NCBI GenBank assembly: GCA_003022685.1
Contig: PXSV01000071.1
Span: forward strand, 1 to 20,862
Direction of reading: 5' to 3'
Origin: Halobacteriales archaeon SW_9_67_24
GTDB lineage: Archaea; Halobacteriota; Halobacteria; Halobacteriales; Halococcaceae
DNA: 20,862 bases
Shown here: positions 7,099-14,851 of the stretch, piece after piece
Layout of the letters: every line of letters starts with the position of its first letter
How positions within the stretch are numbered: position 1 is the stretch's first letter
Position numbers and translations under genes: made by a program
The notes under the pieces: generated by a model
What the model saw: only the letters and a program-made list of their open reading frames with translations
Database searches by the model: none
Told to the model about the DNA's origin: nothing

Positions 7099-8796
7099 GT
7101 GACCCGCGACGCACGTCTGAAGCGGTGGGTGAACCAGCCGCCGGCCAGCCCGATCGTTGAGGCCCTTCGCGCCGCCGAGCGCCGGCGCGCGCTCGACCTC
7201 CTCGGCACGAACGACCGCGTGCTCGATCTCGCCTCCGAGGCCGGCGTCACCGGGGGGATCGACGCGTCGGTGACGCGGGTGGATTTCTCGCCCGCCGCGA
7301 GCGAGTACGCCGAGCAGGTCCTCGGCGACGCCAACGCGTTCCACGTGGCCGATCCGGAATCGCCCGCCCTTCCGCTCGACGCCAGCGCGTTCGACGCCGC
7401 GGTGTCGATCGGCCCGTACGACTGGAAGTTCCTCGCGGTCGAGGCCCTCACTGCGGAGGTCGATCGGGTGCTCGCATCCGACGGCCGGTTCGTCTTCTCG
7501 GTGCCGACCCCGCAGTCCCCGTACGCCGTCGCCGGCTGGCCGCGCAACCGGTACTACACCCCCGACGAAGCGCTGTCGCACGTCTCGCCGGAGTGGCGAC
7601 TCGTAGACCACGAACTCGTCTTCCAGTACCCCTACTACGCCCACATGGCGGTGAGCACGCTCCCCGACCGGTATCAGGAGCCGTTCGTCGATCTCGGCGA
7701 GCGCGCGAGCGACCTCCTCACCGCGCGCGACCGGTGGAATGATGCGTCGTATCTCGTGCTCGCGGTCGAGCCACACCGGTATCAGGCACGCCTCGATGGG
7801 GCGCTCGACTGTCTGTTCCGGCCGATCGACGCGAACGGGTTCTGGGACGAGAGCGACGAGAAGCTCCTCCGGGCGCTCGATTACGAGATCACCGGTAGGG
7901 GGGCGGAAGGTCCGTTGTTCTCGTGGACACCGGACGATCGCGAGCTATGGCGCTACGCCCCGTTCGCGCTGATGGGAACGATGCAGTGGCGCGCGTCCGC
8001 GCTCGGACACGACGAGTACGACGCGAAGATCGAACGTGCGCTTTCGTACTTCGCCCGCAAAGTCGATGGCGACACCCTCCACGAGATGCCGAGCTACGGG
8101 GTCGGCCCCCTGACGTGTGCGTTCGCGCTCGCCGCCGATGTCTTCGACGACAAACACGAGGACGTCGCCCGGTCGTATCTCCACGAGCGCGACCCCGATC
8201 CCGAGATCGGCGACGCGCTGAGCGAGGGGCTCTGGACGATGAACGAGCGTCTCACCCCCGAGGGACTGTTCGCGTTCGACAACCACACTACCCGTCGTCA
8301 CCAGAATCAGATGTACGCCTGCTGGGGGTTCGCGCGCGCCGCCGAGGTCACCGGCCAGGCGGGCTACCTCGACGGCGTCGAGCGCGTACTTGACTATGCG
8401 ATCGAGAACCGGATGCGCGACGACGGCGCGTTCGTCTGGGAGGACGTTTCACTGCCGCGGCGCGTCCGACGGGACACCACGAAGCGCCTCGGTTTCCGGC
8501 CGCCCCACTGGGACTTCCTCTACGAGTGCCACCAGACCTTCTTCGTCAACGCGGTCGCGCACTACTACCGCGCGGGCGGCGAGTGCGGCTACGACCGCGC
8601 GGTTCGGCGCGCGATGTCGTGGATCTATGGCGACAGCGGGCGCGGCGATCTCGTCGAACTCTCGGGGATCGGCGTCCCGATGCGTTTCCTGACCGTCGAC
8701 GATCGGCTTGGCGTCGACGATCAGATGTACAAGGGTTCCTACGAGATCGGATCGTACCTCATGGCGCTGTCGAACCTCCTCGACGGACCGTTCTGA
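7099..8796 (+). CDS. SAM-dependent methyltransferase-like domain fused to an alpha/alpha-toroid domain
   Basis: A 565-residue protein from a GTG start. Residues about 35-200 follow the class I methyltransferase layout: DRVLDLASEAGVTGGIDAS (motif I, lacking the usual GxGxG glycines), then a VDFSPAA strand, LPLDASAFDAAVSI, and the post-core VDRVLASDGRFVFSVPTP. Residues about 230-560 are helical hairpins of the (alpha/alpha)6-toroid type (WRYAPFALMGTMQW, NQMYACWGFARAAEVTG, LDYAIENRMRDDGAFVWED, YECHQTFFVNAVAHYY). The motif CHQTFFV resembles FHTGFVLESL in the toroid protein at 17223-18317, which suggests common ancestry. The toroid may bind or process a glycan and the methyltransferase may cap it; this is inference. 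An in-frame ATG at 7042 is possible, but GTG 7099 fits the box at 7067-7074. The 3' end overlaps the convergent GT4 gene by 38 bp. Confidence 0.8.
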   Translation: MTRDARLKRWVNQPPASPIVEALRAAERRRALDLLGTNDRVLDLASEAGVTGGIDASVTRVDFSPAASEYAEQVLGDANAFHVADPESPALPLDASAFDAAVSIGPYDWKFLAVEALTAEVDRVLASDGRFVFSVPTPQSPYAVAGWPRNRYYTPDEALSHVSPEWRLVDHELVFQYPYYAHMAVSTLPDRYQEPFVDLGERASDLLTARDRWNDASYLVLAVEPHRYQARLDGALDCLFRPIDANGFWDESDEKLLRALDYEITGRGAEGPLFSWTPDDRELWRYAPFALMGTMQWRASALGHDEYDAKIERALSYFARKVDGDTLHEMPSYGVGPLTCAFALAADVFDDKHEDVARSYLHERDPDPEIGDALSEGLWTMNERLTPEGLFAFDNHTTRRHQNQMYACWGFARAAEVTGQAGYLDGVERVLDYAIENRMRDDGAFVWEDVSLPRRVRRDTTKRLGFRPPHWDFLYECHQTFFVNAVAHYYRAGGECGYDRAVRRAMSWIYGDSGRGDLVELSGIGVPMRFLTVDDRLGVDDQMYKGSYEIGSYLMALSNLLDGPF

Positions 8797-10078
8797 GTTC
8801 GCCGATCGGGTCGCCGTCACCGAGTTCGGCCCGCGAGAGCGACTCGTAGAGCGACGCGAGACGGGTGGCGTCGCGTTCGCGGTGATACCGGCGCTCGACC
8901 GCGCGTTGCCCGCTCGATCCGTGCTCGGCAGCGGTGTCGGGGTCGGCGAGCGCGACCAGGGTCGCGGTGAGCGCCTCGCGATCCCCGACGGGCACCACGC
9001 GCCCGGCGTTCGTCCGACGGACGATCCGCGACGCGGGCCCGACGTCGGTCGCCACTACCGGGACACCCATCGCCATCGCCCGGAAGGCCGTCGGCGGCAT
9101 CGCCGCCTCGGTGACCGACGACGAGCGAGCGGGGAACACACAGACGTCGCTCGCGGCGACGTACACGGGGACGCGGTCCGGATCAGTCGCCGTCCGGAAG
9201 GTGAGTCGGCCGCCCGCCACCGCGCGCCCGGCCTGAGTTTCGAGATCGTCCGCGGTTGCCGAATCGAGGTCGCCGACGAGTACGAGGTGGAGGTCCACGG
9301 CCTCGTCCGCCGCGCGCGCGGCCGCCGCGACGAGCGTTTCGAGGTCGGCGGGGTCCGCCGGAACCCCGTGGTCCCCACCCGCGAACGCGATGACCACGAA
9401 CGCCGCGCCCGGATCGAAGCCGAGACCGTGGTCGTCGATCTCGATCGGCGCGTTCGGGTCCGCGGCGGTGTCGCGGACGACCGCCACCCGACGGGGGTCG
9501 ATCCCCACCTCGCGAACGTAGCGGGCGCGCGCCTCCTCGCAGGTCGTCACGAGCCGGTCGACGTCGCCGAGCGGCCCGCTTTCGAGCCGGCCCAGTCGCC
9601 ACGGCGAGAGGAACAGTCGGCGGGCGAGTTTTCGGGGGTTACGGAGCCGGTCACCCCACCGCTCCGTTCGATTGCGCTGGCGTTCGAGCGCCGGCGGGTT
9701 GCCGGGAAGATCGGCGACCACCGGGGCGTCGTGGGCCTCGCCGGCTTGCAGCGCGGTCTTCACGAGGCGGAGATCCATCGCGCAGCAGGCGTCGATCGCG
9801 CGCTCCTCGTCGATTTCCTCGACGCTTCGCAGCCAGGCGGGCCGGATCGCTCGAAGCGCGTACTGCGCGCCATCGATCTTTTCCCGGACGCCGGCGTACA
9901 GCGTTTCGTTAGGTATTCGTCGCACGTCGATGCGGTCGACCGTTTCGCTCTCGGCCTCGCGAGGGCCGCCGCGACACACGACGGTTGTCGTGTGCCCCGC
10001 CTCGCGGAGCGCGGTGGCGTGGTTCCGAGTTCGCTCGTCCGGCGGGAACGTCCCCGCGAGCAGCAAGCAGACGTGCAT
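8759..10078 (-). CDS. Divergent GT4 paralogue with lost active-site motifs
   Basis: A 439-residue GT-B protein, collinear with the intact GT4 at 3808-5055 (both begin MHVC(L/M)LL, share VCRGGP, IDGAxYAxxAxxP, CEEARAxYxRE, VPVYVAASDVCVFPA, and MAMGVPVVATDVxP). The residues expected to act are replaced: HVHD becomes CAMD (99-102), DLHEN becomes DLPGN (123-127), the GNFTEHRG loop becomes GGDHGVPA, and PHKLFQYMAMG becomes PPTAFRAMAMG. The frame itself is intact and codon use is like that of its neighbours, so it is maintained as a protein. It is likely a non-catalytic partner or an enzyme of changed specificity. A C-terminal tail of about 20 residues extends beyond the paralogue. It carries the same 17-bp upstream element as its paralogue. 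Its last 38 bp overlap the convergent methyltransferase-toroid gene. A late-stage pseudogene still in frame is the alternative. Confidence 0.75.
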   Translation of the reverse strand: MHVCLLLAGTFPPDERTRNHATALREAGHTTTVVCRGGPREAESETVDRIDVRRIPNETLYAGVREKIDGAQYALRAIRPAWLRSVEEIDEERAIDACCAMDLRLVKTALQAGEAHDAPVVADLPGNPPALERQRNRTERWGDRLRNPRKLARRLFLSPWRLGRLESGPLGDVDRLVTTCEEARARYVREVGIDPRRVAVVRDTAADPNAPIEIDDHGLGFDPGAAFVVIAFAGGDHGVPADPADLETLVAAAARAADEAVDLHLVLVGDLDSATADDLETQAGRAVAGGRLTFRTATDPDRVPVYVAASDVCVFPARSSSVTEAAMPPTAFRAMAMGVPVVATDVGPASRIVRRTNAGRVVPVGDREALTATLVALADPDTAAEHGSSGQRAVERRYHRERDATRLASLYESLSRAELGDGDPIGELRTVRRGGSTAP

Positions 10079-10146
10079 GGCTCAGTCGCTCCCCCGCGTC
10101 GCTCGTAGTGATGGGCTGGCCATGGGTCACGCTCTCGGGGCGTGGG

Positions 10147-10163
10147 CTTCGCTCTTGTGGTCG
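10147..10163 (-). promoter_or_regulatory. 17-bp element upstream of GT4 paralogue (copy 2)
   Basis: Identical to the 17 bases at 5123-5139 (CGACCACAAGAGCGAAG on the minus strand), 68 nt before the ATG at 10078. It lies in the 104-bp gap after the stop of the broken GT4 gene (TAA 10183-10185), so it is not conserved for coding reasons. Confidence 0.5.
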
Positions 10164-10182
10164 GTCGAATCGGTCCGGCCGG

Positions 10183-11129
10183 TTACGGGCGAGCGCGTTC
10201 GTTGACGTCGAGATGCCGTTCGTACGTCCCGAGGAGTTCCTCGGAAACCGTCGACCACGCGTACCGATCCACTGCCGCCTGGCGGTTGGTCTCGCCCATC
10301 GCGGCCACCCGGTCGGGATCGGCGATGAGTTCGGCGAGCGCGTCGGCGAGGCCCTCGGGGTCGCGCGGCGCGACGAGGCGGCCGTTGTCCTCGCGGATGC
10401 ACGAAGATCGATCCCGATCCGAGGAGCTGTTGTTTTTTCGCCTCCGAGACGTAGCCGAGATACTCGACGTTCCCGTGCGTCGCCGCGAGGTTTTCGGCGT
10501 GGTGTGAGAGCGGTCCTTTGCCCGCGATCGTCACCCGGAAGTCGAGGTCCCGATCGGCGAGGTCCTCGATCGCGGTCGCGAGCTCGACGACGCCCTTGCG
10601 CGGAAGCTGGTTCGAGACCGACACCACGTGTGGCGTTCCGCCGTCGAACGCGGGGGTGTAATCGCCCACGTCGACTGCGTTCGGGATCACGGTGAGCTTC
10701 TCGGCGTCGGTATGTTCGGAGAGGGTGTCCTGCCAGTATTCCGAAAGCACCACGATCTCGTCGGCGGCGTCGAAGACGAGCGCCTGGTACCGCCGGACCG
10801 GCCACGAGGCGGTCGAGACGAACACGTCGAACGAGGAGCCGTGGACGTGAAAGACGACCGGACAGCCCCAGACGTACTTCGCGAACAGCGCGTAAAATCC
10901 CGCCCGGTAAAAGGAAAACCGGTGCGAGGAGTGGACGTGGACGATATCGGGCGGCGACCGGATGGTGTAGGTGAGCGCGTACCAGCAGATGGTGAAAACC
11001 GACCGGACGAACGCGACGATTCCATCCGTGGAGAACGCCGCCTGCGAGGTGGCGGCGTTGTTCGCTAATGTACTGGCCGATCCCGCCGGGTCCGTGCCGG
11101 CCGACGATCAGGAGCTGGGTGTCCCGCAT
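10183..11129 (-). pseudogene. GT4 glycosyltransferase with two internal deletions
   Basis: The gene starts as MRDTQLLIVGRHGPGGIGQYI at 11129, three bases after the stop of the phosphodiesterase gene, so it was probably its operon partner. At about 11045 (codon 29) the frame breaks. Sense resumes one frame over: STDGIVAFVRSVF, DIVHVHSSHRFSFYRAGFYALFAKY, VVFHVHGSSFDVFV, VLSEYWQDTL, VIPNAVDVGDY, VVSVSNQLPRKGVVELATAI, and GYVSEAKKQQLLGSGSIFVHP. It breaks again at about 10395-10400 and ends in a third frame, REDNGRLVAPRDPEGLADAL... to TAA 10183-10185. The second break removes the stretch where GT4 enzymes carry the E-x7-E donor motif (about 30-40 residues would be expected between FVHP and REDNG). 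The first removes a shorter piece of the N-terminal domain. The remains would not be catalytic unless the gaps are assembly errors. Confidence 0.8.
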
Positions 11130-11132
11130 CGA

Positions 11133-12719
11133 TCACTCCATGTAGCCGAGACCGCGGAGTCGGTCCTCGACGTCGCCGAAGTCGTCGTCGGCCGCGTCGG
11201 ATGCGGTGCCGGCACTCGCGGCCTCGACGGTCGCCACCTCGCGCTTCGCCGTTGGGGAGTCGGCGGCGAAGATCCCGCCGAGAACGCGGCCGTCGGCGTC
11301 CGCTGGCACCGGCTCGCCCGCGCCGTGGAGCACCGTCGGCGCGACATCGACGACGCTCGCGCCGGTCGGCGCGCTCCCCGGCTCCACGTCGGGGCCGGCG
11401 GCGAGGAAGATCCCCTCGGGCCGGTGCTCGGCAGCGTGGTCGCCGGGATCGGCGAACACCGACTCGGCGAGCGTGCCCTTCACGTGATAGCCCTCGCGGC
11501 CCACGACCACGAGGTCCGGCGAGCCGTCGTCGGTCGGAAACTCCTCGTCGCCGTCGTACACGTCGAGCATCCGTTCGTCGGTTGCGGGGTCGGTGAGGGC
11601 CGAGAGGAGTTCCATTAGTTCTGCTTTGACCGTCGGGACGTCGCGCGGGGCAACGATCCCCTTCTCGAAGCGCTCGGTGTCGTTGACGAAGACGTGGCCG
11701 TAGCCGTGGAAGAACGCCTTCGTCCGGTCGTAGTCGACGTCGTACAGCTCGTGGCCGCCGGGGATCTGCGTTGCGGCGGCGTCGACGATCGCCGCCGGGA
11801 GGGTGTCGACGATCGTGTGTTCGTCGATCCCGACCTTCGCAAGCGCGCCGAGCACGCTGGATTTGTCCACGCCGAGCCGCGAGAGCGTCCCCCGCGCCGC
11901 GGTGTCGTCCTTCGGGGTCAGGTACCCTTCGCGCGCGAACAGGGTGTTGACGTTGACCTGCTTCGCAACCGGCCCGAACCCGTGATCCGAGACCACGAAC
12001 AGCGTGGCGTCGTGGGCGGCGGCGTACTCGCGGGCGTCGCCGATCACACCGTCGAGCCGGCGGTAATGATCGAGCAGGGCTTCCTCCTCCCAGAGCAGAT
12101 GCTGGAGCCGATCGGGGGCCGTGTAGGTGAAGAAAAAGAGCCGCCAGTCGTCGGTTTCCATCAGCAGGTGGAGCAGCTCGGTCCGTGCCGCGAGGAGGTC
12201 GTCGAGGTCGTCGAGAAACGCCTCGTCGTTGCCCACGTACTCCTGCCAGTCGAGGCCGATCTCGTAGTCGGGAACCCGGCGTTCGATCTCCGTAGCGAGT
12301 TCGGGCGGATGGGTGAACCCGTCCTCGCGCGAGGGCGTCATCATCCCAGTGATCATCTTGCCGTCGATCTCGCTCGCGGGGTAGGTCATCGGCGTGTTCG
12401 CCACGACCGCCGGCGAGAGGAGGTCCCACAGCGCCGGCCGGTCGACGTCCGCGCTGGTGTTGACCTCGTGGCGGTAGTCGGCGGTGAGCCCGTAAAACGA
12501 GTAGACGCCGTGTTTCCCCGGACCGACGCCGGTGGCGATCGAGGGCCACGCCAGGGCGGTGTTCGCGGGGCGGGTGCTTTCGAGCGATCCCGCGGCTCCC
12601 TCCTCGAACAGCGCCGCGACGTTCGGGAGTTCGCCCGCCCCGGCCCACGCGCGCAGCCGCCCGAACGGCACGCCGTCGAGGCCGAGAACGAACGCCCGTT
12701 CCGGTCCCCCCTCGATCAT
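11133..12719 (-). CDS. Type I phosphodiesterase/nucleotide-pyrophosphatase-like enzyme (alkaline phosphatase superfamily)
   Basis: A 528-residue metal-dependent phosphoesterase or phosphotransferase. Ligands and nucleophile are visible: D15 in VLGLDGVPFGRL, probable nucleophile T54 in PANTALAWPSIATGVGPGKHG (six residues before the conserved Ser, as in nucleotide pyrophosphatases), D203 and H207 in YTAPDRLQH, D245-H246 in VVSDHGFGP, and a later His in GREGYHVKG. The C-terminus, VEDRLRGLGYME, matches the usual end of haloarchaeal sulfatase and phosphodiesterase proteins. There is no signal peptide. Large members of this family occur in archaeal glycan clusters, where they may act on nucleotide-sugars or lipid-linked phosphates; the substrate here is unknown. 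The start at 12719 is set by similarity beginning at residue 8. The downstream GT4 gene follows after 3 nt. It is the second such enzyme in the block; the sulfatase-like one is at 14852-16261. Confidence 0.88.
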   Translation of the reverse strand: MIEGGPERAFVLGLDGVPFGRLRAWAGAGELPNVAALFEEGAAGSLESTRPANTALAWPSIATGVGPGKHGVYSFYGLTADYRHEVNTSADVDRPALWDLLSPAVVANTPMTYPASEIDGKMITGMMTPSREDGFTHPPELATEIERRVPDYEIGLDWQEYVGNDEAFLDDLDDLLAARTELLHLLMETDDWRLFFFTYTAPDRLQHLLWEEEALLDHYRRLDGVIGDAREYAAAHDATLFVVSDHGFGPVAKQVNVNTLFAREGYLTPKDDTAARGTLSRLGVDKSSVLGALAKVGIDEHTIVDTLPAAIVDAAATQIPGGHELYDVDYDRTKAFFHGYGHVFVNDTERFEKGIVAPRDVPTVKAELMELLSALTDPATDERMLDVYDGDEEFPTDDGSPDLVVVGREGYHVKGTLAESVFADPGDHAAEHRPEGIFLAAGPDVEPGSAPTGASVVDVAPTVLHGAGEPVPADADGRVLGGIFAADSPTAKREVATVEAASAGTASDAADDDFGDVEDRLRGLGYME

Positions 12720-12846
12720 GGCTGGTTCATGCTGGTGGAGGTTCCTCACGTGACGGTCATTACCGTTTCCATTCGCCCGCGTCCGTCCGACGGCGTCCCC
12801 AACCCCGCCACCCCCGAGCGTGTTTCCGCCCGCTCGTCGCGGCTCC
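12720..12846. other. Intergenic gap before the phosphodiesterase gene
   Basis: 127 bp between the stop of the membrane-protein gene and the start of the phosphodiesterase gene, both minus strand. A modest AT-richer patch (GGTAATG on the minus strand, about 43 nt before the start) could be a promoter but is not convincing. No repeat or RNA gene was seen. Confidence 0.3.
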
Positions 12847-14606
12847 TCATCCGCCGGTGGTGTTCGCCGTGGCGTTCGTCGCGGGCGGGCGCTCGTCAGG
12901 CACGAAGTAGAGGTCGAACTCGCCGTTCGTCTGGACGTGGTGGAGACCTGGCTGCGTGTCGAGCGTGCTGATGTTCGCGCCGCTGTACCGGAAGCCACGG
13001 TACACCCGCGTCTCGCGGAGGCGAGCCGCGTCGGTGGTCGACAGGTACCGATCCGAGATGCTCTCGCCGGCGAGCGTCGAGAGGTTCGCCTCGGGGATGT
13101 CACGGCCGCCCTGGGAGATCGGGTTGCCCGTCACCCCCTCGATCCCGTGACTGAACCGCCACGGGCCCGCTCGCAGCCCGTATATCGGCACGTTCGCGGC
13201 CTGGTGTTCGAAGGCGTACTCGTAGCCCTCGATCTGGCTTTCGGTCACCTGCTGGTTTGGTTGGTAGATGTACGGCGAGGGGAAGACCACGACCGCGGAA
13301 AGCGCGACCATGATCACCATCGCCACCGCCACGACCCCCCGGACCCCGGCCTCGGGGACGAACTCCGAGAGACCCGAGACGTACCGATAGAGCGCGATCG
13401 AACCGAGGATCGTGGCGAACACCATCATGAAGCCGACGTTCCGGAAGAACAACGACGAGATGTTGCCGACGAAAAAGACCAGCGAGTACGGGAACAACAC
13501 CAACAGCCCCACGGTGAAATACCGCACCAGGGCGTCGGTATCCGGGGTGTCCCGAAGCCGGCCGAACAGGCTCGTGAGCATCAGGAGGCCGGCGAGCGCA
13601 GCGAAGATCGCACTCACGAGAAACAGCTTCAGGAAGATCTCGGGGAGACCCGCACCGACTGTTCGTAGCGACCCCGGCCGACCGACCAGAGCATGAACGA
13701 CCCGATGAGGAACATCGTCGGGCCGTAGAGGGTCTTTTGGTCGGCGATCCGGCTGTCCGGCCGCACCGATCGGTAGACGAACTGGGTAACCGAGATCGTG
13801 ATGAACAGGATGATGTAGTTCGCGGCCTGCTGTGGGTGATAGAGCACGGACGCCCCCAGCACGACCGCGAACAGCGCCGTGAGCGCCGGCACGGGGAACC
13901 GACTGTCGAAGACGTCCGCCGGGCTGGTGAGGTAGTTGATGAGGAAGTAAAGCACCACTGGGGCCAGCAGTACCGAATCGGTGATCGGGTGTGGCGTCAT
14001 GTAGTTCATTCCGAGGTGGTTGATCGGGAGGAGGAGGAAGGCCCCGAACCCGCCGAGGAGCATCGCGCCCCGGTGGCTGGTCATCGAGCGGACGCACAGC
14101 GGGACGAAGACGACGTACGCGAGAACGTAGGCGAGCACCACCAACAGCATCGAGCGCGCGATCGCCACCCCGACGACGCCTTTCATGAACAGCGTGGACG
14201 TGTGGATCCCCGGATAGAACAGCCCGAACGCACTGAGAACGCCACCGTAGAGGTCCTTCGTCCAGCCGAGGTGGGTCATCGCGTCCCCGGTCCCGTAGAA
14301 GAAGTAGTTCCGGAGGATCGGGAGGCCGGCGAGCGCGAGCACAGCGCCGCCGCCGAGCGCGAGCCCCGCGAGGCTGAGATACCCCTCGGGCGCGTACAGC
14401 GTGACGCCGACCGCGATCGCGACCGCGACCGCAAAGCCGAGCCAGAACCCGATCGGGGTCGCCTGGGTATAGATCGAGATCTCGTAGCCCGTCGTCGGCG
14501 CGCCGTAGGCGTACAGCACGGCCCCGGCGAGCGCGAGATAGCCGACGGCGAGGGCGATCTTCTGCACCCGGAAGGCGGGCGTGTCGGATGTGGTAAGCGT
14601 ACTCAT
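12847..14606 (-). pseudogene. Large polytopic membrane protein, frameshifted
   Basis: Two adjoining frames make one protein. The first part starts at ATG 14606 (MSTLTTSDTPAF) and has about nine hydrophobic helices (for example ALAVGYLALAGAVLYAYG, MLLVVLAYVLAYVVFVPL, YIILFITISVTQFVY). It runs to FMLWSVGR at about 13680. The second frame resumes as SLRTVGAGLPEIFLKLFLVSAIF, has about four more helices, then a C-terminal extracytoplasmic domain of about 120 residues (YIYQPNQQVTESQIEGYEYAF...GLHHVQTNGEFDLYFVP), ending at 12847. Similar haloarchaeal proteins have a longer stretch between the two parts, so a deletion with frameshift is more likely than a single-base error. The short loop GTGDAMTHLGWTKDLY after the first helices recalls the acidic loop of GT-C glycosyltransferases, so a lipid-linked-sugar transferase or transport role is possible but not established. 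It is expected in the cell membrane. Confidence 0.75.
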
Positions 14607-14653
14607 CGATGGAGGATCGAGCAGCGTCGGTGCTCTCCCTACCGCACCGGCTT

Positions 14654-14661
14654 CATTTATC
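14654..14661 (-). promoter_or_regulatory. TATA-like box of the membrane-protein gene
   Basis: GATAAATG on the minus strand lies about 52 nt before the ATG at 14606, implying a leader of roughly 25 nt. It is the only AT-rich block in the region between this gene and the divergent sulfatase-like gene. The assignment is tentative. Confidence 0.35.
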
Positions 14662-14822
14662 ACCATCGACTTTCCGTCGCGGGGGTACCGGTCGGGGTCA
14701 CAACGGCAGGGGCTCGGACCGCCATGACCGAGCCGAGCGATCCGGCCCATCGAGCGCCGGGCCCGAACGGGACGGCTGCGGGTACGAGCGCACTCCGAGT
14801 GATCGGCGGGTGGATCGTGACG

Positions 14823-14828
14823 CCTAAG
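14823..14828 (+). promoter_or_regulatory. TATA-like box of the sulfatase-like gene
   Basis: CCTAAG is centred 26 nt before the ATG at 14852, the position expected for a leaderless transcript. It is a weak match and favours 14852 over the upstream in-frame ATG at 14834. Confidence 0.35.
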
Positions 14829-14851
14829 CCGGATTGACCGGTGGGTTCGGT

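Noticed and set aside
5756..10400. TCCTCGCGG present at both the GT2 and GT4 deletion junctions, as if it were a recombination site
   Set aside because: The same nine bases occur at several unrelated coding positions in the window (for example near 1447, 7432 and 17405), so the match is explained by high-GC codon use.
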